Shown here one piece after another: positions 1 to 12,215 of a stretch of 64,000 nt of DNA (position 1 is the first letter of the stretch; each line of letters opens with the position of its first letter). The DNA is from Variovorax boronicumulans. GTDB taxonomy: Bacteria; Pseudomonadota; Gammaproteobacteria; Burkholderiales; Burkholderiaceae_C. The stretch spans positions 62,001 through 126,000 of the forward strand of contig NZ_JAUSSG010000007.1 of NCBI RefSeq assembly GCF_030812215.1. The letters run 5' to 3'. The translations under genes were made by a program, and so were the position numbers. Under the pieces are notes generated by a model, which was not told the DNA's origin, did no database searches, and saw only the letters and a list, made by a program, of their open reading frames with translations.

Positions 1-1
1 C

Positions 2-1528
2 GGTTACGGCCTGCTGGCAGAAGACGTGGCGGTAGCACCCGATCGCCGCAGCGTGACCTTCCGCCTGCGGCCCGAGGCGAAGTTTCACAACGGCAAGCCG
101 GTAGAGGCGGCCGACGTGAAGCACAGCTACGACACGCTCATAGGCCCCTTCACTTCGCCAGGCTACAAGACGCTGCTGCAGGAAGTCGACGGTGCCGACG
201 TGATCGATGCGCGCACGATCCGGTTTCGCTTCAAGACCCCGAACCGCGAGTTGCCTCTCACTGTGGGCAGCTTGCCGGTCTTCAGCCGCGATTGGGGCAT
301 GGAGAACGGCAAGGCCAAGCCTTTCGACCAGGTCGTGATGGACATCCCCATCGGCAGCGGCCCCTACAAGGTCGGGCCCGTGCGCTTCGGCAAGGACATC
401 ACCTATGTGCGTGATCCGGGCTACTGGGGGCGCAACCTCGCGGTGAACCGCGGCAGCTACAACTTCGACCGCATCACCGTCAAGATCTACAAGGACAACA
501 CGGCCCGCCTGGAGGCGCTGAAGGCCGGAGAATTCGACACGATGAGCTTCTACTCGGCCGGCGACTGGGCGCGGCGGGTGACTGGCAAGCGCTTCGATAC
601 TGGCGAGCTCATCAAGTATGAGTTCCAGCACAAGAAGCCCGCGGGCTTCCAGAGCTACGTGCTCAACAGCCGCCGGGACAAGCTCAAAGACCCACGCGTG
701 CGCGAAGCGCTCGGGCTGGCGCTGGACTACGAATGGATGAACCGCCAGATGTTCTACGGCGGCTATCCGCGCGTGAAAGACCTGTTCGGCAACACCGACT
801 GTGAAGCGCAGGGCCTGCCCTCGGCGGAGGAGAAGGCCTTGCTGGAACGCTGGCGCGGCAAGATTCCCGACGCCAGCTTCGGCCCGATGTACACGCCGCC
901 CACGACCGAGGGCGCGGGCCAGTCGCTCCGCAACAACCTGCGCCGCGCGCGCGAACTGCTCAAGGAGGCCGGCTGGGAATACCGCGACGGCGCGCTGCGC
1001 AACGCCAAGGGCGAGGCCATGACGCTGGAGTACCTCGACAGCAGGGAAGGCGGCGTGCGCACGGTGTCGCCGTGGGTCCGCAACCTCGAGAAGCTCGGCA
1101 TTGCGCTCAATTTCTCGTCCGTCGATTTCGCGCTCTACCAGGAGCGGCTGGATCGGTTCGAGTTCGACATCACCACCATCAACTTCCCCGGCACCAACAA
1201 CCCGGGCCAGCAACTGCTCGAGATCTTCGGCAGCAAGGCCGCCAAGACGGAGAGCTCGGGCAACTACATGGGCGTGTCCACGCCGGCAGTCGATGCCCTG
1301 CTCAAGGACATCGTCGATGCCGATACCAAGGCCGAACTGCTGCCTGCCTGTCGGGCGCTGGACCGGGTCATCATGCACAGCCACTACCTGATTCCCCAGT
1401 GGACGCTGAGCTCGCACCGTGTCGTGTACGACGACTGGCGACTGGCGTTCAAGGCGCCGATGCCGCCGTATGCCGCGGCCGAGGGCTGGATCATGGGAAC
1501 GTGGTGGGCCAAGTCCCCGAAGCGATAG
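2..1528 (+). CDS. yejA: YejA-type peptide/microcin C ABC transporter substrate-binding protein, 5' truncated
   Basis: Periplasmic solute-binding protein (family 5, SBP_bac_5) that captures oligopeptides or microcin C-like compounds for the permeases encoded just downstream. The reading frame is open to the first base of the window (residues GYGLLAED precede the first internal GTG at 26), so the start and signal peptide lie outside. The visible part carries the typical 'FHNGKPVEAADV' block, the 'GSGPYKV' turn and a C-terminal region ending in tryptophan-rich residues. The gene ends 24 bases before the yejB-like permease, so it is almost certainly the first known gene of a yejABEF operon. Assignment to YejA rather than DppA/OppA rests mostly on the neighbours. 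Confidence 0.88.
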   Translation, partial: GYGLLAEDVAVAPDRRSVTFRLRPEAKFHNGKPVEAADVKHSYDTLIGPFTSPGYKTLLQEVDGADVIDARTIRFRFKTPNRELPLTVGSLPVFSRDWGMENGKAKPFDQVVMDIPIGSGPYKVGPVRFGKDITYVRDPGYWGRNLAVNRGSYNFDRITVKIYKDNTARLEALKAGEFDTMSFYSAGDWARRVTGKRFDTGELIKYEFQHKKPAGFQSYVLNSRRDKLKDPRVREALGLALDYEWMNRQMFYGGYPRVKDLFGNTDCEAQGLPSAEEKALLERWRGKIPDASFGPMYTPPTTEGAGQSLRNNLRRARELLKEAGWEYRDGALRNAKGEAMTLEYLDSREGGVRTVSPWVRNLEKLGIALNFSSVDFALYQERLDRFEFDITTINFPGTNNPGQQLLEIFGSKAAKTESSGNYMGVSTPAVDALLKDIVDADTKAELLPACRALDRVIMHSHYLIPQWTLSSHRVVYDDWRLAFKAPMPPYAAAEGWIMGTWWAKSPKR

Positions 1529-1552
1529 TCATAGAAGAGAAAGAACCAGGCA

Positions 1553-2593
1553 ATGCTCTCCTATGTCATCAAGCGACTGCTGCTGTTCATTCCTACGCTG
1601 CTGGGCGTGCTGCTGGTTACTTTCCTGGTGATCCAGTTCGTGCCCGGAGGGCCGGTGGAGCAATACCTGGCCGAAGCGAAAACCGCGGGCGTCGGTGGCG
1701 GGGGCGGTGGTTTCGAGTCGGGTGGTGGCTCCTACCGGGGTAACCAGGGCGTCGATCCCAAGCGCCTGGAGCAGATCAAGGCGCTGTACGGCTTCGACAA
1801 GCCGCCGCATGAGCGCCTCTGGCAGATGCTCGGGCAGTTCGCGCGCTTCGACCTGGGCAAGAGCTTCTTCCAGAACAAGGATGTGTGGACGCTGATCCTC
1901 GAGAAGTTGCCCGTGTCGATCAGCCTCGGGCTCTGGACTTTCTTCATCAGCTACGGCGTGGCGGTGCCGCTGGGCGTGGCCAAGGCGGTGCGGGCCGGCT
2001 CGCGCTTCGACCTCATCACCACGCTCATCGTGCTGATCGGTTATGCCATTCCGGGCTTCGTGCTTGGCGTGGCGCTGTTGGTGATCTTCGGGGGGCAATT
2101 GCAGTGGTTCCCGCTGCGCGGGCTGACCTCCTCGAACTGGGATGAACTCAGCTGGGGAGCCCGCATCGTCGACTACCTCTGGCACATCACATTGCCTGTC
2201 ACGGCCATGGTGCTCGGCAGCTTCGCGGTGACGGCCATGCTGACCAAGAACTCGTTTCTCGAGGAGATCCGAAAGCAATATGTGCTGACCGCGCGTGCCA
2301 AGGGGCTGGGCGAGCGGCAGGTGCTCTGGAAGCACGTGTTCCGCAACGCGCTCATACCCATCATCACCGGGCTGCCGGCGGCTTTCATCGGTTCGTTCTT
2401 TGCGGGGTCGCTGCTGATCGAGACGCTGTTCTCGCTCGATGGGCTGGGCCTGCTGGGCTACGAAAGCGTGATCCGCCGCGACTATCCCGTGGTGCTGGGC
2501 ACGCTCTATATCTTTACGCTGATCGGCCTGGTGACCAAGCTGATCTCCGATCTCTGCTACGTCTGGGTGGATCCGCGTGTCAAATTCGACTGA
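1553..2593 (+). CDS. yejB: Microcin C/peptide ABC transporter permease, YejB type
   Basis: Inner-membrane permease of a peptide importer (BPD_transp_1 family), 346 residues. A hydrophobic segment opens the protein (about residues 9-30), followed by a periplasmic loop with a glycine-rich stretch around residues 45-62, which I have seen in YejB-type permeases. The remaining membrane helices lie between about 120 and 340, with the EAA-type loop 'LTARAKGLGERQV' near residue 245 that contacts the ATPase. Its last 17 bases overlap the start of the next permease gene, which implies translational coupling. It works with the binding protein upstream and the double ATPase downstream. Confidence 0.92.
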   Translation: MLSYVIKRLLLFIPTLLGVLLVTFLVIQFVPGGPVEQYLAEAKTAGVGGGGGGFESGGGSYRGNQGVDPKRLEQIKALYGFDKPPHERLWQMLGQFARFDLGKSFFQNKDVWTLILEKLPVSISLGLWTFFISYGVAVPLGVAKAVRAGSRFDLITTLIVLIGYAIPGFVLGVALLVIFGGQLQWFPLRGLTSSNWDELSWGARIVDYLWHITLPVTAMVLGSFAVTAMLTKNSFLEEIRKQYVLTARAKGLGERQVLWKHVFRNALIPIITGLPAAFIGSFFAGSLLIETLFSLDGLGLLGYESVIRRDYPVVLGTLYIFTLIGLVTKLISDLCYVWVDPRVKFD

Positions 2594-3626
2594 GACGGCC
2601 CCGCACATCTCGCCCGGCCGCCGTGCCTGGATGCGCTTCAAGCGCAACCGGCTCGGTTACTGGAGCCTGGTGATCTTCACGTCGATGGTGGTGCTGAGCC
2701 TCTTTGCCGAGGTGCTGTCCACGGACAAACCGCTGATCGTGCGCTACCAGGGCCAGACCTATTTCCCCGTGCTGCGCGACTATTCCGAGAAGACGTTCGG
2801 TGGCGACTTCGAAACGCCGGCCGACTACCTCGATCCCTTCATTCGCGACCGGATCACTGCCGGCGACAACTGGGCGGTCTTCGCGCCCAACACCTATGGC
2901 GCCAAGACGCTGAACTACTTCGCCAAGGCGCCAAGCCCGGCGCCGCCCTCGGCCGACAACTGGCTGGGCACCGACGATCGCGGCCGAGACCTGCTGGCCC
3001 AGCTGATCTATGGCTTTCGCGTGAGCGTGCTGTTCGCGCTTGCACTCACGGTCATCGGCACGGTGCTGGGCGTGGCGGCCGGCGCGGTACAGGGCTACTT
3101 CGCAGGGAGGATCGACCTCGCGTTCCAGCGCTTCATCGAGATCTGGGGCTCGATGCCGGAGCTCTACCTCCTCATCATCTTCAGCGCGATCTTCAAGCCG
3201 AGCGTGACGCTGTTGCTCATCCTGCTGAGCCTGTTCGGCTGGATGGCCCTTTCCGACTACGTGCGCGCCGAGTTCCTGCGCAACCGCCAGATGGACTACG
3301 TGCGCGCCGCGCGCGCCCTGGGCGTGAGCAACCTGCAGATCATGTGGCGCCACATCCTGCCCAACAGCATGGTGCCCGTCGTGACCTTCCTGCCGTTCCG
3401 CATGAGTGCGGCGATCCTGGCGCTGACCTCACTGGACTTTCTCGGCCTCGGGGTGCCGCCGGGTACGCCATCGTTGGGCGAATTGCTGAACCAGGGCAAG
3501 TCGAGCATCGACGCCTGGTGGATTTCGCTCTCTACCTTCGGCCTGCTGGTCATCACGCTGATGCTGCTGACCTTCATGGGCGACGCGCTGCGCGATGCGC
3601 TCGATCCGCGGAAGGCCGACAAGTGA
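2577..3626 (+). CDS. yejE: Microcin C/peptide ABC transporter permease, YejE type
   Basis: Second permease of the Yej-type importer, 349 residues. The N-terminus 'MRFKRNRLGYWSL' and the long periplasmic insertion after the first helix (about residues 50-130) are typical of YejE. The 'GTDDRGRDLLAQLIYG' block and EAA loop 'VRAARALGVSNLQ' identify the DppC/OppC superfamily. The start is a GTG inside the end of yejB. The stop overlaps the GTG chosen for the ATPase (GTGA), so the operon is tightly coupled. Function is assigned by family and by operon. Confidence 0.92.
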   Translation: MSNSTETAPHISPGRRAWMRFKRNRLGYWSLVIFTSMVVLSLFAEVLSTDKPLIVRYQGQTYFPVLRDYSEKTFGGDFETPADYLDPFIRDRITAGDNWAVFAPNTYGAKTLNYFAKAPSPAPPSADNWLGTDDRGRDLLAQLIYGFRVSVLFALALTVIGTVLGVAAGAVQGYFAGRIDLAFQRFIEIWGSMPELYLLIIFSAIFKPSVTLLLILLSLFGWMALSDYVRAEFLRNRQMDYVRAARALGVSNLQIMWRHILPNSMVPVVTFLPFRMSAAILALTSLDFLGLGVPPGTPSLGELLNQGKSSIDAWWISLSTFGLLVITLMLLTFMGDALRDALDPRKADK

Positions 3627-5263
3627 GCGATATGCAGCATCCACCCAAGAAGCCCCTGGTCGACGTGAAGGGGCTGTGCGTCTCCTTCAGCGGCAAGGAG
3701 GTCGTGCACGGCATCGACTTCCAGATCGCCGCCGGCGAAAAGCTCGCGCTGGTGGGCGAGTCGGGCTCGGGCAAGACCGTCACGGCGCTGTCGCTGCTGC
3801 GCCTGGTGCAGAACGCCGAACTCGGCGGCGTCGCAAAGCTCTTCGGCCCCGATCCCTCGCAGGGCGCGCGCGATCTTCTGTCGATTCCCGAGCGCGAGCT
3901 GCGCGGCATTCGCGGCAAGGAGATCGCGATGATCTTCCAGGAGCCGATGACCGCCCTCAACGCGCTCTACAGCGTGGGCGACCAGATCGCCGAGGTGCTC
4001 GAGCTGCACGAAGGTCTGTCGGCTCGCGCGGCGCAAGCGGCTGCCGTCCAGTTGCTCGCCGACACCGGCATTCCCGAGCCAGCACGGCGGGCGAGGTCGT
4101 TCCCGCACCAGCTCTCGGGTGGCCAGCGCCAGCGCGCCATGATCGCCATGGCGCTCGCCTGCAAGCCGCGCCTCCTGCTGGCCGACGAGCCGACCACCGC
4201 ACTCGACGTCACGGTGCGCGCGCAGATCCTCGAACTGCTGGCCGATCTGCAGCGCAAGTACGGCATGGCCGTGCTGCTGATCACCCACGACCTGAACCTC
4301 GTGCGCCGCTTCGCCGACCGCGTGGCGGTGATGGAGAACGGCCACATCGTCGAGCACGGCGCCGTGGCCACCGTGTTCGACGCTCCGCAGCACGCCTACA
4401 CCCGCAAGCTGATCGACAGCCATCCGGAGCGCGATGTCGCGGCGGTGGCGGCGAGGGCCGACACCGCACCGGTGCTCGAAGCCAAGGCCTTGCGCGTGAG
4501 TTATCCGGTGCCGAGGCCCGGCTTTGCCGGCTGGTTCCGCAAGGGCGAATTCATCGCGGTACAGGGCGCCGATTTCCGCATCGTGCCGGGCGAGACGCTG
4601 GGCGTGGTCGGCGAATCGGGCTCGGGCAAGTCGACGCTGGCCCTCGCGGCGCTCGGACTCCTGAAGCACCAGGGTGAACTGAAGGTGGATGGCAAGGGGT
4701 GGGCGGTCGATCGCGCATCGGACCTCGCCCTTCGCCGCACGATGCAGGTGGTGTTCCAGGACCCGTTCTCCTCGCTCTCGCCGCGCATGACGGTCGAGCA
4801 GATCGTGGGGGAGGGGCTGCGCGTCCACGCGCCGGAACTCGACACGAAGGCGCGCAGGGCCCGCTCGCTCGCGGCGCTGTCGGACGTAGGGCTGACCGAG
4901 GCGCAGTTTCCCGCGCTGCTCGACCGCTATCCGCATGAGTTCTCGGGCGGCCAGCGGCAGCGGCTCGCGATCGCGCGGGCCTTGATCGTCGATCCGCAAC
5001 TGCTGGTGCTCGACGAGCCGACCAGCGCGCTCGATGTGACGATCCAGAAGCAGGTGCTGGGCCTGCTGCAGCGCCTGCAGCGCGAGCGGGGGCTGAGCTA
5101 TCTGCTGATCACGCACGACGTCGAGGTGATCCGCGCCATGGCGCACCAGGTCATCGTGATGAAGGACGGGGCCATCCTCGAAACCGGGTCGGTCGAGCGG
5201 GTGCTCGATGCACCGACGCATCCCTATACGCAGAAACTGGTGGCTGCGGCGCTGCTGGAATAA
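3623..5263 (+). CDS. yejF: Double-domain peptide/microcin C ABC transporter ATPase, YejF type
   Basis: Cytoplasmic ATPase with two fused ABC domains, 546 residues from the chosen start. Domain 1 has Walker A 'GESGSGKT' near residue 46, signature 'LSGGQRQRAMIA' and Walker B 'LLLADEPTTALD'. Domain 2 has Walker A near residue 331, signature 'FSGGQRQRLAIARAL' and Walker B 'LLVLDEPTSALD'. The frame stays open far upstream to 3344, but that part antisenses no domain and lies inside yejE. The GTG at 3623 overlaps the yejE stop and is preceded by GGAAG, so it is preferred. An ATG at 3632 is the alternative. It energises both permeases. Confidence 0.92.
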   Translation: MSDMQHPPKKPLVDVKGLCVSFSGKEVVHGIDFQIAAGEKLALVGESGSGKTVTALSLLRLVQNAELGGVAKLFGPDPSQGARDLLSIPERELRGIRGKEIAMIFQEPMTALNALYSVGDQIAEVLELHEGLSARAAQAAAVQLLADTGIPEPARRARSFPHQLSGGQRQRAMIAMALACKPRLLLADEPTTALDVTVRAQILELLADLQRKYGMAVLLITHDLNLVRRFADRVAVMENGHIVEHGAVATVFDAPQHAYTRKLIDSHPERDVAAVAARADTAPVLEAKALRVSYPVPRPGFAGWFRKGEFIAVQGADFRIVPGETLGVVGESGSGKSTLALAALGLLKHQGELKVDGKGWAVDRASDLALRRTMQVVFQDPFSSLSPRMTVEQIVGEGLRVHAPELDTKARRARSLAALSDVGLTEAQFPALLDRYPHEFSGGQRQRLAIARALIVDPQLLVLDEPTSALDVTIQKQVLGLLQRLQRERGLSYLLITHDVEVIRAMAHQVIVMKDGAILETGSVERVLDAPTHPYTQKLVAAALLE

Positions 5264-5282
5264 AACGAAAAGAGACGAAGAA

Positions 5283-6479
5283 ATGTCGGTAAACGGACAG
5301 GACCGCCGCGGTGCCTGGCGCGCCGCGCTGGCCTGCATGGTCACGCTGGCGGTGGCCATGGGCCTCGGACGATTCGCCTTCACGCCCATGCTGCCCATCA
5401 TGTTGGGCGAGGAAAAGCTGGAACTGGCCGGGGGCGGCGTGCTGGCGTCGCTCAATTACCTGGGCTATTTCCTCGGGGCGGTGAGTTGCGCGGCCATCGG
5501 GATCAAGGCGTCGAGCATGGTCCGGGGCGGGCTGGTTGCGACTGCGGCCTTGCTGATCGGCATGGGCCTGCTCCACAGCTTCACGGGCTGGGGCATCCTG
5601 CGCGCAGCGGCTGGCGTGATGAGCGCCTGGGTCTTCGTCTTCGCCTCGGGTTGGGGCCTTCGGCGGCTGGCCGAAACGAATTCGCCAACGCTGGCTGGCG
5701 TGATCTATACGGGGCCGGGCATCGGGATTGCCATGACCGGGCTGCTCGGCGGGGCGCTGGGACGCTGGGGCTCGGAGGTGGGCTGGATCGGGCTGGGCTT
5801 GCTGGCCGTGGTGCTCATCGCTGTGATCTGGCGGGTGTTCGATGACGGTGAGGTCGCGCAGGGCGGCAGCGCAAAGGCGCCTGTCAGCGCGAGCAGTGCT
5901 GCAGCATCTGGCGCTGATCGCAGCGACGCGATCTGGCTGGTCGCGCTCTATGGGCTGGCAGGCTTCGGCTACATCATTACTGCCACTTTCCTGCCGGTGA
6001 TCGCGCGCCAGGCACTGCCGGGATCGTCCTGGCCCGATTTCTTCTGGCCGCTGTTTGGCGCGGCCATCATCCCGGGCGCGCTGATCGGCGCTCGCGCTCC
6101 CGTCCATTGGGATAACCGGCTGCTGCTCGCGGCCGCCTATGCATTGCAGGCGCTGGGCGTGGTGCTCTCCGTGGCATGGCCCACGATCATTGGTTTTGCG
6201 CTGGGGAGCCTGCTGCTGGGCATGCCGTTCACCGCGATCACGCTTTTCGCGATGCGGGAGGCGCGCCGGCTGCGTGGCAATGCGGCTGCTGGGCTGATCG
6301 GCTATGCCACGGCGTCCTACGGGGTGGGGCAGATCATCGGCCCGCTGTTCGCAGCGCCCCTGGCACAGCGCACCGGCTCTTTCGAGCAGCCGTTGCTGGT
6401 CGCGGCGGTGGCACTGGCGCTCGGCGCGGTGCTGTTTGCGGCGGTCTGGTCGAAATCTCGCCGCCTGAATGCCGGCTGA
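5283..6479 (+). CDS. YbfB/YjiJ family MFS transporter
   Basis: Major facilitator permease of about 398 residues with around twelve hydrophobic segments. The N-terminal 'MGLGRFAFTPMLPIM' block is characteristic of the YbfB/YjiJ family (MFS_1-like), whose substrates are mostly unknown. An upstream in-frame extension to 5208 is open but overlaps yejF and has no ribosome site. The ATG at 5283 is preceded by the purine-rich AAAAGAGACGAAGAA. The gene lies 19 bases after yejF on the same strand and may be cotranscribed. A terminator hairpin follows at 6536. Confidence 0.85.
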   Translation: MSVNGQDRRGAWRAALACMVTLAVAMGLGRFAFTPMLPIMLGEEKLELAGGGVLASLNYLGYFLGAVSCAAIGIKASSMVRGGLVATAALLIGMGLLHSFTGWGILRAAAGVMSAWVFVFASGWGLRRLAETNSPTLAGVIYTGPGIGIAMTGLLGGALGRWGSEVGWIGLGLLAVVLIAVIWRVFDDGEVAQGGSAKAPVSASSAAASGADRSDAIWLVALYGLAGFGYIITATFLPVIARQALPGSSWPDFFWPLFGAAIIPGALIGARAPVHWDNRLLLAAAYALQALGVVLSVAWPTIIGFALGSLLLGMPFTAITLFAMREARRLRGNAAAGLIGYATASYGVGQIIGPLFAAPLAQRTGSFEQPLLVAAVALALGAVLFAAVWSKSRRLNAG

Positions 6480-6514
6480 GCACCAAAGCCCCTTCATTTA
6501 TCACACGAATAGCA

Positions 6515-6520
6515 TATAAT
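6515..6520 (+). promoter_or_regulatory. Candidate -10 box (TATAAT) ahead of the rimP operon
   Basis: A perfect TATAAT lies 36 bases after the MFS stop. The -35 candidate TTCATT at 6493, with a 16-base spacer, is poor. Transcription from here would begin near 6527 and enter the terminator hairpin at once, which suggests attenuation or readthrough control of the rimP-nusA operon. No mapping data are available. Confidence 0.4.
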
Positions 6521-6535
6521 TCGAGGCTCACGACC

Positions 6536-6568
6536 AAACGGGCGGGTACCAACCGCCCGTTTTTTTTG
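6536..6568 (+). terminator. Rho-independent terminator before rimP
   Basis: The stem CGGGCGG (6539-6545) pairs with CCGCCCG (6553-6559), extended by AAA with TTT. A run of eight T residues follows at 6560-6567. The outer bases ACCAAA and TTTGGT can also pair around the T-run. It ends yej/MFS transcription, and because it lies just downstream of a TATAAT box it could also act as an attenuator for the rimP-nusA operon. Confidence 0.85.
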
Positions 6569-6686
6569 GTCTATGCATTCTTGATCATTCGTTGCGTTCG
6601 CTGAGGTTCAGGTATTCGCTGCATTCGTGCAGTGGCGGATATCGCGAATTCGGCGAATTGAGTATTTAAAAGGCACTTTCGAACAC

Positions 6687-7334
6687 GTGGCATTGCAGCA
6701 AATAGTGGAACAAACCGTGGCCGGTCTTGGCTACGACCTGGTCGAGATCGAGCGCTCGGCCGGGGGATTGCTGCGCGTGACGATTGATTTGCCCTGGACG
6801 GCCCCCACCTCTGAGGCTGTGGCTGCAGGCGTGCCGGAGCCCTTCGTGACGGTCGAAGACTGCGAGAAGGTGACGCGGCAACTGCAGTTCGCGCTGGAGG
6901 TCGATGGCGTCGATTACAAGCGGCTCGAGGTGTCCTCGCCCGGTATCGACAGGCCGTTGCGCAACGAGCAGGATTTCGAGCGTTTCGTGGGCGAGGTGAT
7001 CGACATCACGCTCAAGGCCCCCATGGGCGCGGCGGCGGCAGGCCAGGTGTCTGCCACCCGCAAGAAATTTCGCGGCACGCTGGAGCGTGCTGAAAAGGCA
7101 GAAGGGGCTGACGCGGCCCCGGGCTGGCAAATCGTCTGGAGCGATGCGCCCGAGCCCAAGCCAGGTCAAAAAGTGAGCAAGAAGCGCGCGCCTGCACCGT
7201 TGCATGCGCTGGGCTTCGTATTGGACGAGCTACGCGATGCGCGGCTCGCGCCGATTGTGGATTTCAAGGGCCGCAAGGCCAAAACCCAACCGGGTTTTTC
7301 GGATATTGACGACGGAACGAACGTTCCTGACTGA
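6687..7334 (+). CDS. rimP: Ribosome maturation factor RimP
   Basis: RimP acts in 30S subunit maturation. The protein of 215 residues begins 'MALQQIVEQTVAGLGYDLVE' from a GTG at 6687. An in-frame extension to 6627 exists but is not RimP-like. The conserved 'SSPGIDRPLRNEQDFERF' segment marks the end of the N-terminal domain. The length exceeds the usual 150-170 residues because of extra loops near residues 35-50 and in the C-terminal part (about 120-175). The purine run AAAAGG sits 13 bases before the GTG, a little far. The gene heads the nusA-infB operon, as in most proteobacteria. Confidence 0.93.
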   Translation: MALQQIVEQTVAGLGYDLVEIERSAGGLLRVTIDLPWTAPTSEAVAAGVPEPFVTVEDCEKVTRQLQFALEVDGVDYKRLEVSSPGIDRPLRNEQDFERFVGEVIDITLKAPMGAAAAGQVSATRKKFRGTLERAEKAEGADAAPGWQIVWSDAPEPKPGQKVSKKRAPAPLHALGFVLDELRDARLAPIVDFKGRKAKTQPGFSDIDDGTNVPD

Positions 7335-7350
7335 CAAGAGGAGTGGTGGC

Positions 7351-8844
7351 ATGAATCGCGAAATGTTGATGTTGGTGGATGCGATCTCGCGCGAGAAGAA
7401 CGTCGAGCGTGACGTCGTCTTCGGCGCGGTCGAATCCGCACTGGCGCAAGCCACCAAGAAGCTCCATCAGGGCGACGTGGACATCCGCGTCGCAGTCGAT
7501 CGCGACAGCGGCGACTACGAAACCTTCCGTCGCTGGCACGTCGTTCCTGATGAGGCCGGCCTGCAGCTGCCCGACCAGGAAATCCTCCTGTTCGAAGCCA
7601 AGGAAGAAATGTCGGACATCGAGGTCGGCGAGTACATCGAAGAAGCGGTGGACTCGGTGCCGATCGGCCGCATCGGCGCCATGGCCGCCAAGCAGGTGAT
7701 CCTGCAGAAGATCCGCGACGCCGAGCGCGAGATGCTCCTCAACGACTTCATGTCGCGTGGCGACAAGATCTTCGTGGGCACCGTCAAGCGCCTGGACAAG
7801 GGCGACATCATCGTGGAGGCTGGCCGCGTCGAAGGGCGCCTGCGCCGCAGCGAGATGATTGCCAAGGAAAACCTGCGCAATGGTGACCGCGTGCGCGCCA
7901 TGATCATGGAAGTCGACTTGACGCTGCGCGGCGCGCCGATCATCCTGTCGCGCTCTGCGCCTGAATTCATGATCGAGCTGTTCCGCCAGGAAGTGCCCGA
8001 GATCGAACAGGGTCTGCTCGAAATCAAGAGCTGCGCCCGTGACCCGGGTTCGCGCGCCAAGATCGCCGTGCTCTCGCACGACAAGCGCGTCGATCCGATC
8101 GGCACCTGCGTCGGCGTGCGCGGCACCCGCGTCAACGCCGTGACGAACGAGCTCGCCGGCGAGCGCGTCGACATCGTGCTGTGGAGCGAAGACCCGGCCC
8201 AATTCGTGATCGGCGCCCTGGCGCCGGCGAACGTGTCGTCCATCGTGGTGGACGAAGAAAAGCACGCCATGGACGTGGTGGTCGACGAGGAAAACCTCGC
8301 CATCGCCATCGGCCGCGGCGGCCAGAACGTGCGCCTGGCTTCCGACCTCACCGGTTGGAAGATCAACATCATGGATGCCAACGAGTCGGCCCAGAAGCAG
8401 GCGACCGAAACGGATGCCAGCCGCAAGCTCTTCATGGAAAAGCTCGATGTCGACGAGGAAATCGCCGACATCCTGATCTCCGAAGGTTTCAACAGCCTGG
8501 AAGAAGTCGCCTATGTGCCGATTTCCGAAATGCTCGAGATCGAAGCTTTCGATGAAGACACCATCAATGAGCTGCGCTCGCGTGCCAAGGATGCGCTGCT
8601 GACCATGGAAATCGCCAAGGAAGAGGGCGTCGAGACCCAATCGTCGGTGTCGCAGAACCTGCGCGACCTCGAAGGCCTGGACCCCGAGCTGATTCCCAAA
8701 CTGGTCGAGGCGGGTGTGAACACCCGCGACGACCTCGCCGACCTCGCGGTCGATGAACTCACCGAGATCACCGGCCAGAGCGCCGATGACGCCAAAGCCC
8801 TCATCTTGAAAGCCCGCGAACACTGGTTCGCCGGCCAAGAGTGA
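7351..8844 (+). CDS. nusA: Transcription termination/antitermination factor NusA
   Basis: NusA binds RNA polymerase and RNA and modulates pausing, termination and antitermination. The 497-residue protein has the N-terminal polymerase-binding domain (about 1-125), an S1 domain beginning near residue 136, two KH domains (about 205-345, with 'GVRGTRVNAV' near 250) and two C-terminal acidic helix-hairpin-helix repeats near 373-420 and 441-497. The start follows AAGAGGAGTGGTGGC, with a good ribosome site. It lies 16 bases after rimP, in the same operon. The upstream in-frame extension to 7204 belongs to the rimP region. Confidence 0.97.
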   Translation: MNREMLMLVDAISREKNVERDVVFGAVESALAQATKKLHQGDVDIRVAVDRDSGDYETFRRWHVVPDEAGLQLPDQEILLFEAKEEMSDIEVGEYIEEAVDSVPIGRIGAMAAKQVILQKIRDAEREMLLNDFMSRGDKIFVGTVKRLDKGDIIVEAGRVEGRLRRSEMIAKENLRNGDRVRAMIMEVDLTLRGAPIILSRSAPEFMIELFRQEVPEIEQGLLEIKSCARDPGSRAKIAVLSHDKRVDPIGTCVGVRGTRVNAVTNELAGERVDIVLWSEDPAQFVIGALAPANVSSIVVDEEKHAMDVVVDEENLAIAIGRGGQNVRLASDLTGWKINIMDANESAQKQATETDASRKLFMEKLDVDEEIADILISEGFNSLEEVAYVPISEMLEIEAFDEDTINELRSRAKDALLTMEIAKEEGVETQSSVSQNLRDLEGLDPELIPKLVEAGVNTRDDLADLAVDELTEITGQSADDAKALILKAREHWFAGQE

Positions 8845-8868
8845 TGGTCATGGAGGCACGAAACCAAT

Positions 8869-11820
<2,952 letters not shown>

Positions 11821-11841
11821 GCGTTCGAAGCGACCGAGTCC

Positions 11842-12213
11842 ATGCCGAAAAGAAAAGCCGCCGCCCCCAACCGCGCGTTCAAGGTTGCCGACCAGATCCA
11901 GCGGGATCTGACGGAACTGATCGCGCGCGAGTTGAAGGACCCGCGCGTGGGCATGGTCACGATCCAGGCGGTCGAGGTCACGCCCGACTATGCGCACGCG
12001 AAGATCTACTTCAGCATGCTCACGGGTGACGTTGAAGAGACCACCGCAGCGCTCAACCAGGCCGCGGGGTTTCTCCGCAACGGCCTGTTCAAGCGCCTCC
12101 ATATCCACACCGTGCCGACGCTGCACTTCCTGTTCGACCGCACCACCGAGCGTGCGGCCGACATGAATGCGCTCATCGCGCAGGCCGTCGCTTCGCGCTC
12201 GAAAGACGACTAG
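11842..12213 (+). CDS. rbfA: Ribosome-binding factor A
   Basis: RbfA binds the 30S subunit and helps mature the 16S rRNA 5' end. The 123-residue protein begins with a basic segment (PKRKAAAPNRAFKVADQI) and carries the conserved 'KDPRVGMVTI' block and the 'LFKRLHIHTVPTLHFLFD' region of the KH-like fold. It sits 21 bases after infB and 2 bases before truB, so it is inside the operon. Length and motifs match the family. Confidence 0.96.
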   Translation: MPKRKAAAPNRAFKVADQIQRDLTELIARELKDPRVGMVTIQAVEVTPDYAHAKIYFSMLTGDVEETTAALNQAAGFLRNGLFKRLHIHTVPTLHFLFDRTTERAADMNALIAQAVASRSKDD

Positions 12214-12215
12214 CG

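Noticed and set aside
3296..5455. 719-codon antisense frame over yejF
   Set aside because: Both ABC domains lie on the plus strand, and the antisense product is Arg/His-rich without motifs.
6481..6686. tRNA or small RNA gene before rimP, as in E. coli (metY)
   Set aside because: No cloverleaf or tRNA-like ends are visible, only the promoter-like box and terminator.
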